Below, piece by piece: positions 13,403-24,900 of a stretch of DNA of 64,000 bases. This DNA is from Lepisosteus oculatus (lineage: Eukaryota > Chordata > Actinopteri > Semionotiformes > Lepisosteidae). The translations under genes and the position numbers were made by a program. The stretch is from assembly GCF_040954835.1 (NCBI RefSeq), contig NC_090711.1, positions 11,167,501 through 11,231,500 on the forward strand, given 5' to 3'. Each line of letters opens with the position of its first letter. The stretch's first letter is position 1. The notes under the pieces were generated by a model. That model saw only the letters and a program-made list of their open reading frames with translations. It had not been told where the DNA came from and did no database searches.

Positions 13403-16290
13403 TTTTATGGACGAATCTATTCATTCACGTGGAGAATTATACCTTCTGGAGTATTTGTTTTGATTTACAGCGTTTTCATTGACGTGCGGGTTCTCATTTT
13501 TTACTTTAAAATATTAATACAATTAAGTACAATGCACAATGATTTTATGTGTAGCTCACATATCGGTTTCTGGATGTATATAATTTATTTAAACAAGTGG
13601 TAGGTTCCGTTTAAAGGGACGCACTCAAAGAACGCATGGAAGTTTAAAAGTTTGGCCGATAAAAAGGAGTTTTACGGTAATACTTCTAATGTCCTGCAGG
13701 TGGCAGACGTGTCACAAAATCATTTAATTATCTTCTTAATACTGGAATAATTACTTTTTAAAACAGTCATAAAAGGGATTTTTAACATATAATTGTTTCT
13801 CCCTCCATTCCGAATATTGAATGCTATATTAGTCAAGGATTTTGTATTTTATCTTAATTTCTTTTCCAACTAATACTTGGTAGTTATAACGTCATGTTGC
13901 ATGCTTAACTCTTGCTGTCGTTACTAGCAATACTAATTAACGCGAATAAGAAATGTCAATAATGGAACAGTGTTTAATAGGATACGGTTTTTTATAGGAC
14001 ACAGCCGCTGTTCTTTGTGATTTATATTTATGATCTATATTCTGTTACAGTTAGCAAACTAGTCGCACACGCATATGATACAGAAGTGACGAGCACGCAG
14101 TCTGCGAACTAAATTCATAAAGATTTAGAGGAAAGACTAGCGAAAACAGCTAACAGATTATATCTTATTTAGATATGTGCCGAGAGTTTCATGCAGGTAG
14201 CAAAAACATAAACATAAAAACTATTACTATAAACTAACTATAAAATGGGAAATGCTGAGCTTGAACAGGCGACCTTAGAAAACCTTACCAGTTCATCCTG
14301 ACAGCATTTTCATCTTCGAGACAGACAGTATAGGAATGTAGGAAAACAATGAAAAAAGCAAATAAAATGTAAGCAAAAAGGCATCACTTCTAAATCAATG
14401 GATATTACAATTTGAAGTTGCAGAATTAAGATGGCATTTACAATACTGTCAGTTTGTCACCTTGTGACCAAAATGTGCTCAAAGACAAAGAAGAGAAAAG
14501 GAATGTTCTTCATTGACAGACTAAAAGAAATATGTATTCACATGAAATATATTAGTCAAACTCTTGCACTGCATGTTATGTATCTGAACACTTCATGTTT
14601 ATGAATCTTCAGCCTTTATGAACGCCGTTTATCACAGCTGATTAATTTAAAAAATGTCCTTTCTGTGTTTGATGGGTTTTAAACATTAGAGGAAACAAAA
14701 AGAAATGCTGAAACAGGCAGGATTAATATAATATTTTTTCTGGTTTTATAATTATAATAAATTTAAGAGCAATATCGAGTTTTTTTTTCTTTTTTAGTTT
14801 AAAGTTTAAGTTGAGGAATGTACAAAAATGATTAACTTTCAGAGAATGTAGAATGAATGATTAACGAAACACCTGTGCCTGAAGGAATTTTTTAAATGGC
14901 ACAGCTACTGATCCTAAATGTGTTATTGACCTGAAGACCTAACTATTGCTGTCATAGAAACCTCAGGTTGCACAAACTGTTGTAATGTAATGGATGATTC
15001 TGCTCAAGAGGAATTGAATGAATTTGAACTCAGTTCACACTGAGCTCAAGTACTTCCTGAACATGATGGGCAAAGCAATTGCTTGTCCTCATTCAGTGGT
15101 GCAATTGATAGGTGAGGATATGAGTGTAACTTCTGATGTTATCTTGAAGGGCTTTTCACTGATCATTAATAATTGATCAGTTAATAATAATCAGATAGTC
15201 TTTACTAATATGATCTCTGATTATTATTACATTACTGCTAATGTTAACCAACTTCACTAAAATGTGTAAAAACGTATCATGTCTATATACTGCATGTGCT
15301 TGAACATGAAAACAAATGACTAAATTGACCAAATTAAAAAATTGACCTAAATTGAAAAAAGTAAAATGTTACTTTTGCAAATGATGACTTAATGTGGGGC
15401 TCTTGTCTGTACACGGTGAACAGGAGTTCCACATATTTTCTGGTCTTTCTACAAATTTGACCTTCTATTCAAATATTTGTCTGTCCACGTATTTGCCGTG
15501 ATGCAAGTTTACTTTATACTGTACATCATCTGCAAAAAACTCATAGCAGAGCCTTATGTAGCTTTGCATGAGATGTGGGTAGGGGTGGACCCCCCATAAT
15601 GTGACCCAATGGGATAATTTGGGTTGACATGTCAGTAATGTCAACCCCTGAGGCTGTCTGAATTGACACTTTTTCCAGATTTCCTGCTGCTTTAGTGATG
15701 TAGTGATGTACCAGAGTCATACATACCTTGTGAGAAACTTTCTGTCCCACAGCAAGAACTGGCCTGACACGTTTCAGCTTTTGTCCTCAGGAATCATGAG
15801 TCATACCAGAGCTAAACCATTTTCACAAGTGTGGACTGGATGGACCACACCTATGAATAATATAGTTCTCTAGGCAGTGCCCAAGAATGTTATTTTTCCT
15901 TTATGCTGTCTGTGCCCAAAACAAATTCAGATGCATCTATTATTTGTGCATGAATAGGTAGTGCAAAACAATGCAAAAGGATCTCTTAAATTAAGACGCT
16001 ATCATTTTCATAGTAATTATGTTTTAGCGGTAGTCCCATAAGTAAGCAGTTCATACCTGTTTTAACACCTGAAACTATTGTAGGGTGTGTTTAGGCAAAG
16101 TAAAGTCTTAAATATATTCTCTATGTTCTTAAAGGTGGATGAAGGCACTATCCCAATAAACAATATGACAGCAAAAGGAATGTCATCTTTTTCTTCTTTT
16201 GCTGTCTTTTATTGTTCTTTTTACCATCACAGTAGTGTACCCTGCCTAGCCAGTTAGTTGTCTATGTAAATTAGAATTTGTAGAATCAGT

Positions 16291-16570
16291 AGGTGATGCA
16301 GTGATTGGCGTTGCTGCCTCAGAGTGCTGGGGTTCAATTCCTGGGATGCTGTCAACATGGAGTTTCTATGTTCTCTCTGCATTAGTGTTGGTTTCCTCCA
16401 GGTGCTCCAGTTTGGTAGGGTATTTGGTTGTGTCTGTCTGTGCCTTGGGATAGACTGGCACCCCTTCCATGGAGTACCCTGCTTTGTGCCCATTGCTTGC
16501 TGGGATAGGCTTCAGTTCCCTTGCCCCCCCCCGAATCGCATGAAGCAGTTAGAAAATGAATGGATGGATC
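16291..16570 (+). mobile_element. Degenerate tRNA-headed SINE
   Basis: Typical fish SINE layout: a tRNA-like head with the B-box-like GGTTCAATTCC at about 16330, a body with TTTCCTCCAGGTGCTCCAG and GGGATAGACTGGCACC, a tail with TTGCTTGCTGGGATAGGCTTCAG, and a terminal ATGAATGGATGGAT. The same layout occurs near 38.7, 45.3 and 54.8 kb. The copy has drifted, so insertion is old. Confidence 0.8.
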
Positions 16571-18383
16571 TTGTTAAGTAAAGTAATAATGATAATAAAT
16601 ACTAAGATTTGGCTACAGTGCTCATATATATACACAGATAAACTGGTCTGCCACTGCTTATCCACATCTTCTATAACACTGCACAGCTATTTCCTGTTTT
16701 CTGATGAGTACGCCTACATTGGCAGCAATTAAATATATACAGGTATATACTAACAAATTCAGATTGTGGGTCCTTAAATCCAGGCTGGATCTATTTTACC
16801 AGGCACATCATTATTTTAGTTAAATCACATGAGAGTTAATGTGTAACCCATATCAGAAGAAAATCAATTTTACATGACTTTTGGATCTTAGAGTGATAAT
16901 GGTCTTATCTTATAATCATTGACATAAGCTGCCAGTGGCGTAAAAGAACTGAAGAACTCATTGCCATTTGAATGTCCTGAATGAACATCTATTAAATAAT
17001 AACCAAAAAAGAGAAAAAAATACATTTTGAACTGATCTGGCACAAGGCTATCAGTCTTCATGTTGACATAATAGATTAACCTTGAATATACTGTTTAGAT
17101 TGCTACCGTGCAAATAAAAGAGGATACAAATTTGTTGAATTCATGAATGAGGGCAAATCATTTTCTAGAATTCTTAGAAAAGGGATACAACACACATGCG
17201 TCACTCAGGTTTAATTGAAAATATATATTTTTAAATATATAGTAATAAAATGTCTTCTGCAGTGTCTATTCTTTTTCTTAAGGTATTGTTTAAAAGAGGT
17301 GTTTTGCATAAGTATCGTTCTCTATATGAACATTAAAACTTTTAAAACCACTTAAAAATAAGTGAAGGTTCTTCTTCTTTAACTCAAGTAATAATGATAA
17401 CAAAAACATTTTATGCAGCTCTTTTAATGAATCTCTGACTGCAGAAATTACAGATGTGCTCCAAAGTCTACCTTAACCCTGACTCCTCCACCCACAGCCC
17501 TCAGACTTCGAAAGTATAAAGCTCTCAGACAGAAAGTTGTCATTTAATATAAATTACATGTTGTTGCACTTTTGTTGCATGCCCTTAGCCAAATGAAACT
17601 TTGAAATGAAATTGAAAGGTTCCAAATGTTTGCAAGTTTTCAATTTTTGTTAGATAGCAAGATTAGATTTTTAATTGGAGCTCCCTTCATCACGTGTCTC
17701 TTGAGTTGAACTGAAGCCTCAGCTCAGGTGAATGACACAGGATGAAATATTTCCTCTATCCAGGCAATTGTCCAAAGTAAAGACTATTGGGAAACTCTGC
17801 GGGGTGCTGTGAGGGGGAAGATCACTTTATGCAAGTATACCTCTTCCTGCAGTATAGTGCTTTTACTACCACACAAACTCTTGAATACCTTATTTTTAAT
17901 GGTGAAGTTCTTGATTACACATGATCACATATCAATACATCCTAGAATATGTTTCACTTACAGTAGCTGTCTCTAAATCAAGACTCACTCCTGTAAACAA
18001 TGAACAGTATCACCACAAGGATTCTGCAACAAGTACAAAGCAGCCACTAAGTTTGAACTCCATGCCTAGACAAAGATAATCATGGAAGAATTCTGGCATT
18101 TTATGCATTCGATTCAGAACTATAGACAACCTGGACAGCACCTCCTTTGTGGTAACAAGGTAGGGACCTAGGGTTAAAAGATAACCAGCCATCTTCACTC
18201 TAGCACAACAAAATAATCTAAATCTATCAAAATCTTAGTAAGTAGCATTGTAGTTAAAATCAATTTTGCATCATTCTGACACACTCATAATTCTGCAAGA
18301 AACAGGATGGCCACCTGCCATTTTCTTCTAATAACTCAGTTTGCCTCCGTCTTGGAAACTGCTGCACCTTCTTCATCCTAGCA

Positions 18384-18735
18384 TTAATCCCACATCGGCA
18401 GGGTCCGCTTGTCGGCACGCCCGTCTCCATTTGGCGCGGTCATAGTGTGCCCCGAGGCGACGTTCACTTCCCGCATGTCTTCAGTGATCCGATCCACCCA
18501 CCCCTTCTTGGGCCGACCTCGCGGGCTCAGTCGCATCGCAGTCCGTGCCACCGTGTGCTCCCCACTTCTCATCACATGTCCACACCATCGCAGTCTTCCT
18601 TCTCGCATCTTCTCCGTTATCGGTGCCACTCCCATGCGTCGGTGGACATCGTCATTGAGGACGTGGTCAGATCTTGTTAGGCCGAGACACCACCAGATCG
18701 TCCTCATTTCCATCATTTTGTTGAATCTTGGCTGA
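18384..18735 (-). pseudogene. Non-LTR retrotransposon fragment, C-terminal end of reverse transcriptase ORF
   Basis: The minus strand encodes a short piece with GVAPITEKMREGRLRWCGHV, MRSGEHTVARTAMRL and RGRPKKGWVDRITEDM. These are hallmark motifs of the region after the polymerase domain in many LINE ORF2 proteins. Near the end the frame shifts: the neighbouring frame carries the expected AKWRRACRQADPAD. The fragment lacks the endonuclease and polymerase core, so it is a dead 5'-truncated copy. It is clearly richer in GC than its surroundings. The exact clade cannot be set by eye. Confidence 0.8.
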
Positions 18736-19639
18736 TATCGTGAACAAGCAAACTGCTTCTGATTTGCACCTCCCAAGCTGATCTGATGTGATTATTTATT
18801 CCAGATAAATAGGGACTACTAAATGATGGGTGCAATCTTGCCTCTTAACTACTCTTTTTTCATGTTTGGACAATAAACTCCAATTTTGGTAGCTAACATT
18901 TTCATAACAATACTACTGTATATACTGTACATATTACAAAATGGTGTTCCTGCATTAATTCCTTTAAATGCGATTTTATTTGGAAAATCCAGGTTACTAT
19001 TGTCTTGTGAAGCACTGCACTAATTGAACCGAAACCTGGCAGATTTCATCACACTAAAATTGAACATGTTGCAGAGATGTTGTTTGCACACACAACAAGA
19101 CATCACCTGCTTGGTATCAATGTCTGCTCATTCCTTCTATTTGTCCAGTGAATTCCAAATCATTCTACTTTCTCCATATCTCGCAGTTCACTCACGCTGT
19201 GGTACAGTTGTCTTTCAAGGCCTCCCACAATATTTTTCCACACATGAGGGCTTTTTTTTTTCTACACTGCATGAGTAGGGACTTGCTTGGAAGCCTTCAA
19301 AACAGCTTGTAGTTCTCTATTTGACAGTGATGTTTCTTCAAAGCTTAATGTACACTCCCTAGACTTCTACAGAGTTGTGGTACTAAGTATTCACAAGCCT
19401 GTGTTTTTATTCAAGTTAATTCCCTAGAAATCCTAACTGGCACTTGTTAAGATGAATGAGTGTTCAAGAAACATAGAGCTGCCATTGTCACATCACCATA
19501 CTTCAACAACAGTATCTCTTATTGTAATATATGACTAAATAGGTGGTTAACTGTTGATGTCCTACACATTACTGTGAAATTACTGCTACCAGGTACTGTT
19601 ATTTTATTATATTAATTATTAAATCACTAATATTGATCA

Positions 19640-20290
19640 ACTTTATTTTATATAGCATCTTTAAAACTGGCTTCTCAATGCACTTTACAGTAAGAAATAA
19701 ACTACACACTGAGAGAAGACAACAGATTTTATATGATTACAGCAAGGGTTTGGGATACAGTAGGAAAGCAATGGGGAAGATACAGAACCACTTTAATAAA
19801 AGCCCTTCTAAGGAAGAAGGTTTAGAGTCTTGATTCCAGGGAAGGTGACTCTCTCATATCCTTAGGGATAGAATTCCAGAGCTTTGGGGTGTGGCAGGAA
19901 AAGGCCCGGTCATCCATAGTGTTTAGACAGGCTTTGGGGAATGAAATTAGAAGAGCCAAGGTTGCAAGGTATGGAGCAGGATGATATTAAGTCTGACAGA
20001 TTCAGATGGGTACTGAGGTGTCAGGCCATGCAGAGCCTTATGGGCAAGCATGAGGAATTTGAAGTTGCCACAAAACCTCATAGGAAGCCAGTACAAAGAC
20101 TCCAGAAGAGGAGATAGAAGGAAAGGCCTCGGGATCACTTGCACAAGATCTGGTGAGGATTCTGGATATACTGAAGTTTAGCCAATGTGAATTTAGATAC
20201 CTCAGTGAGTAGGGTGTTACATCAATCAATTCAGTAGAAAACAAAAGAATTGACCAGCTTTCAGCAAGTTAGGGACAACATAGGATATAG
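19640..20290 (-). pseudogene. Second LINE 3' fragment, L2-like
   Basis: Minus-strand translation shows LLESLYWLPMRF followed by FKFLMLAHKALHGLTPQYPS, then decayed sequence resembling the R-A-F-S..P.LWNSIP end of L2/Rex-type LINE polymerases (around 19865-19900), with several stops. The remnant ends near 19640. The repeat is old and broken; family assignment is tentative. Confidence 0.65.
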
Positions 20291-20651
20291 TCAGAGTACT
20301 TCTCGGAGGTACAGAAATATTATTATTGTTAATAGAAAGTAAAGAACACATTAAGGAAAATGCGTTCACTTCACTATACATTTAATTAGTAATTATTCTG
20401 CATACAGTATTTATTTTAATACATTTGATTAAATCACTATTAATTCTAGGCTTGTGTAATGTATAGCAAGCTGTGTTTGTATCCTTCTTTTCACGTAAAG
20501 ACATTCCCTTCAACTTGAGGGGTTCTGTAAAAACACTTTTAAAGCAGTTGGTATGCATTTAAAACACTATTTATTTATTTTATATTTCATGACATAAAAA
20601 TACATGCAAATGCACAATGCTTCTTATGTACAATGTGTTTATAAAATTGAT

Positions 20652-20657
20652 TTTATT
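20652..20657 (-). terminator. Candidate CYP24A1 polyadenylation signal
   Basis: AATAAA on the minus strand, about 1.3 kb past the CYP24A1 stop; overlapping further hexamers lie at 20570-20579. I saw no earlier AATAAA between here and the stop. A 3' UTR of about 1.3 kb would be close to what I recall for the mammalian mRNA. Confidence 0.45.
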
Positions 20658-21154
20658 ATTACACAATGGGGTTATAATTTAGACAGTAAAAAATAATGCA
20701 GTACTCTATACATGACAACCTTATATACAGATACACTGCCATATACAAGCATATGGGTGAGATATGTAAAGATGGGAAATAACAGCTTTCCTGTTATGTT
20801 CATATCTCAGAACTCTCCATATGGTATGAATATCTTGACTTCAAAACTGTTTTGCCTTTGGAGGCGTTTTTGGCTGTGAAAGAATGTTCTTTCCATTTTT
20901 TTTCCAGCTTTTCAGAGTGCAACTACTTAAGAGGGATCTTCAGGGGATCAGTGGACAACAGCAACATCATTCTTGGAGATAATGTTACCCTGAAGCTCCA
21001 ACAGAGGATGCCAACTGTTCAGAAAAAAATTAAACAGAAAAGCAACTACATTGAGATACTTTCCCGTTTCAAAAATTGATGTGTTCCTGATTGGCCTAAC
21101 CACTTAGATGAGCTGTTGGGAGTCCTGTGACCCTGTGTTTGTACCTGGATCATG

Positions 21155-21350
21155 TTGCTAACAAAGGGGTCTCCTATCCTGCTCCTGGAGGCCTGGCCTG
21201 CTCATTCATTTTCCAGGTCTCTTTGAAGGACCTGCTAAACTGGTCCAATTAAACCAACAGGGAGCTGTTTTAGATTAAGAGCACAGCTGGACTGAAACAT
21301 TGTAGGCACATGGCCCCTCCAGGACTCAGATTGTCAAACCCTGCATTATT
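21155..21350. mobile_element. Degenerate MITE-like element with imperfect terminal inverted repeats
   Basis: The left end reads CCTGCTCCTGGAGG and the right end CCCCTCCAGGACTCAG. They are roughly inverted copies of the CTGGAGGG ends seen in common fish non-autonomous DNA elements. About 150 bases lie between them, with no coding capacity. The element falls inside the predicted CYP24A1 3' UTR. Confidence 0.5.
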
Positions 21351-21958
21351 CAGGAATCACATTCTGACTGTGAATCTCCAAGCTTAGGGAAAGATTAGTG
21401 AATAAGGGTTCCACAGCTTGAGTAGGTTCAGGGGTGCTACAGTATAGGTGAGAGAAGCTTCCTTTCTCCAGGGGTGAGCCTGTGGTACGGGGATGTGCTG
21501 TCTGTGATGTGTTAAAAACGCAAGCGGCTCAAAGGCGCAGAGATGGGATGAACGAGTCTGCCTGCACATTCCCTCTCTCCCTTGTGTGCAGTCACATGAT
21601 GTATTGCAGGAGAAGCAAATACAAAATTTGCAACTACAGGGGAAAGGCAGAGACAAATACAACTACTACATCTCAGAGGGAGACTGAGACACTGTAGCAC
21701 ATCCTCAGTTACATCCGGTAGGCAGCGCTCATAAGCTGGTTTTACAAGGAGAGTTGACATCATCTCTGAAGAAGCAACACGGATTCATAAAGCACACACA
21801 AAATATAGTGATCATCAAAAATAAAAAGAAATAATCTCTTTGAAAATGACCAGCATTGATTTTTCTTCTTTTCAATATTGAGTCCCTGTGTGTCTGCTGT
21901 TTTAGTTTTTCTTTTTTTGCTTTCTATTATGGTGTTACTCCCGACTGAATCTATTACC

Positions 21959-24900
21959 TCATCGTCGGATAAATGCCACTGGTAGTTCACGGTTGGGAAC
22001 CAACGTTCCAGAATGGATTGCTTCCACTGGATCGTTATCAGTCGGCACAATTTCAAATTCCCTTATAATCTGCAATCAAAAGAAAACACAATGGCTTATG
22101 CTGGAATCAGCTTATAGACAGACACATAGAGGCATTACATAGTAGTAAGAGATGAACTATCTGCGCCACCATCCAAAACTGACAGGTTAAAACTGAATGT
22201 GGGAAATGGGACATTAATTGCAGAAGTGAAAAACATTAAATGTACTTTTATACAAGGCTATTAAGTTAAACATCTGTTAAATCATTGAAAGCAGAATTTG
22301 ACTTGATGTAGCGTTTTGTCAGGCTGTCAATGCAGACTACGGTACCGTCTAGTCTTCCTGTTGATGCCAGGTTAATAATGTACTTACCCAGCACAGCGCT
22401 AACTGGAGCTGCAGTTCTGCTAGGCGCCGGCCGATGCACATTCTCTTGCCTATGCCAAAGGGCACATGTGTGAATGGGTTGATTGTATGATTTTGCTGCA
22501 GCCAGCGTTCTGGCTTAAACTGCTTGCCATCATCAAAGTACTCCTCATTGGATCCCATGGCGTGGCTGTTGATCATCAAAACGGTCTGCAGAAATAAAAT
22601 AATTCATGGCACTTGAGACTCAAATGCTTAAATTATGGAACATACACAGAATAAATAAAAATGTTAACTTATAGGGTTAAGGTGGTGTGAAAAATGAGGA
22701 GGCAGTTTTGGGAAGTTATCATCTAATCACCTGTTGTACAATTCTTATATTTATTTCCAACTGGGGAAAAAAGCTCATAATGCTGGATACTTGTTCTTTA
22801 ATTTTAATCAATTGACATACAAATCCAAGAAAAAAATATTTATGCTTTGTGAAAGGCTGAAACAAATGGAGCATTGATTTTTTTATCTGAAGTGACTGTG
22901 TAGAGGTGTGGAAGAAAGCTTCACTGATTTATGCTTGATGTGATGCTTGTTTGTTTTCACAGCCTGCTTCGTTAAGAACTGAGTCTACAAGATCTAAACA
23001 TATTGCAGTGAAACAGAGGGTATTACTTACTCCCTTAGGAAGGACATAATCTCCAAGTACTGTTTCTGTGTCTAATGTCCGACTTGTAAATGGAACAGAG
23101 GGAGACAACCTGCAAAAAAAAAAAAAAGATTAAATTAGAATGACATGACTTCTGGCATGAAGTAGGTAAGTATAGGCATAGTATTAGAATAGTATAGTTT
23201 CCGAAACTGTTCCATCTCACACCAAATTTAAAAAACATCTAAAATGGAAAAAAATGTAAAGGTTTTAGAGAATGCCTAAGATTTTAAGATCTTAAATTAA
23301 AATTTATAGTCACAAGAACATTTTTTTTTACAAAATCTGCTCCATCTCTAAATGAGACACATACAATAAAAAAACAAGTAATAAAAAGTTATTTTATCAA
23401 TGTCACCTTTAAAAGATTACAAATAAGTTTAGAAAATTGTCAAAGCTTTTTTTATTTTTTAAAGAATGGCCTATTTTCCTATATAATATTAAGGCTGAAT
23501 GTACAGTATTATCAGTATTGTGGATGGATTCTCCTCAACGGCAAGAGATCAGTTTCCAACATAGTGTCCTCCAATGGATACATCCTTGAATGGATTGATT
23601 AAATATGCACAAGAAGAGATGTGTCTCAGCTTTGGTCCATGTACCTAATGGGTCATCTTTTCTGACCTTTTTGGCAGCATGATGATTATTTTGTGCGTTT
23701 AAAGGAAAACATGGCTTTGATTGCGGATGAGATTCACAGCCTAGCTTATTGTCTAGCTCTGTGAGGCACCCGACTTGGGAAGAAAAACAGTCGATTGCTC
23801 AAATAAGTCTTAATTTACAGACATGACCATCCCCATCATATCGGACTATCTCCATCACCACTATGACTGCGTGCTAAACGTCAGACCGATTTGCTGCTCC
23901 TCAGGATCTGTGTTCACAGTTTATTAGATGAAGTGATCTTTTCCTAATATTAATTAAAAACACATATCTGGCAAGATATAATGTGAAACAAAGTGGGGTC
24001 AGAGGCCTGTATTAAAATAAGTTTACATACCGCATTGACTCTTTTAGACAGGCCTTGAGGTAAGGCATTTTCTTGATAAGTTCTGTAGTAGGGACCTGAT
24101 TGACGGGCACTACGTCTTTTATTTCCTGGAGAAGTTTCCCCTGAGCGCACGGATTGCGAGAGAGATTGAACACAGCCCACAGCAAGCCGTTGGCAGTCTG
24201 CAACACAAGGAAACGGTCCCCTTTCATCATTTGTAATACAGATCGCCTGTTCTCATTCATCATGGTTATATTTGCCTTTATTGTTTATATTGAAAATCAG
24301 GAAAGTAATTTTGACAGCAGCTGTTGTAAACACAAAACATTTGGATAGGTGATTTTTGTCAATGTCATATGGTGGTAGCACACTTCTAGAAGTACAGATT
24401 TTTTTCTTACTGCGAGAAGGTTATTCCCAATTTATTTGCGACTGGAGTAGTGCTGTTCCACTCACTCCCTCTAGTGTTTGATAATGTCTCAAAATGAAAC
24501 CTGCTTGCTGATTCTCACTGTGCACCTTACTCTCTAAGAATTCAATGGATACCAGTTTGAAATATTCATATATAGAATGTAATGGACATTACAGCTTCTT
24601 TGAGTTTTTGTACTTAAATTAATGGGAATAATCATACATATTTGTGCTATTTCACTTCTTCTGAAAGTTTCTTTTAGTTTAAAATATCTTTATTATCCAT
24701 TACCATGGATTCCATAGTGTGCTGTAATAAATGATTCTTAAAAACATCTCTCATGTAATATGTCACTTAAACTTGAATAACTGCATTTTTAACTTTAAGT
24801 AGAACATGAAAGCACCTGGGCCTCCATGCCTCTTTAATGTGACTGTACTTCCTATGCAAGTATTGTGCTGCTCATGTACTGTTACGCTTCTGAGAAAGGA

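Larger units (their letters stand above)
13403..20651. other. Intergenic stretch between PFDN4 5' end and CYP24A1 3' end
   Basis: This stretch holds the PFDN4 promoter (no TATA box or strong CpG island is obvious, though ACGTG cores occur just upstream at about 13430-13490), a degenerate SINE near 16.3-16.6 kb, and two LINE 3' fragments near 18.4-18.7 and 19.6-20.3 kb. I found no further gene. PFDN4 and CYP24A1 lie head to tail here, so this stretch should carry PFDN4 promoter elements at one end and the CYP24A1 3' end at the other. Confidence 0.6.

Noticed and set aside
15160-15181. CTGATCA...TGATCAG inverted repeat
   Set aside because: Only seven-base arms; chance level in AT-rich DNA.
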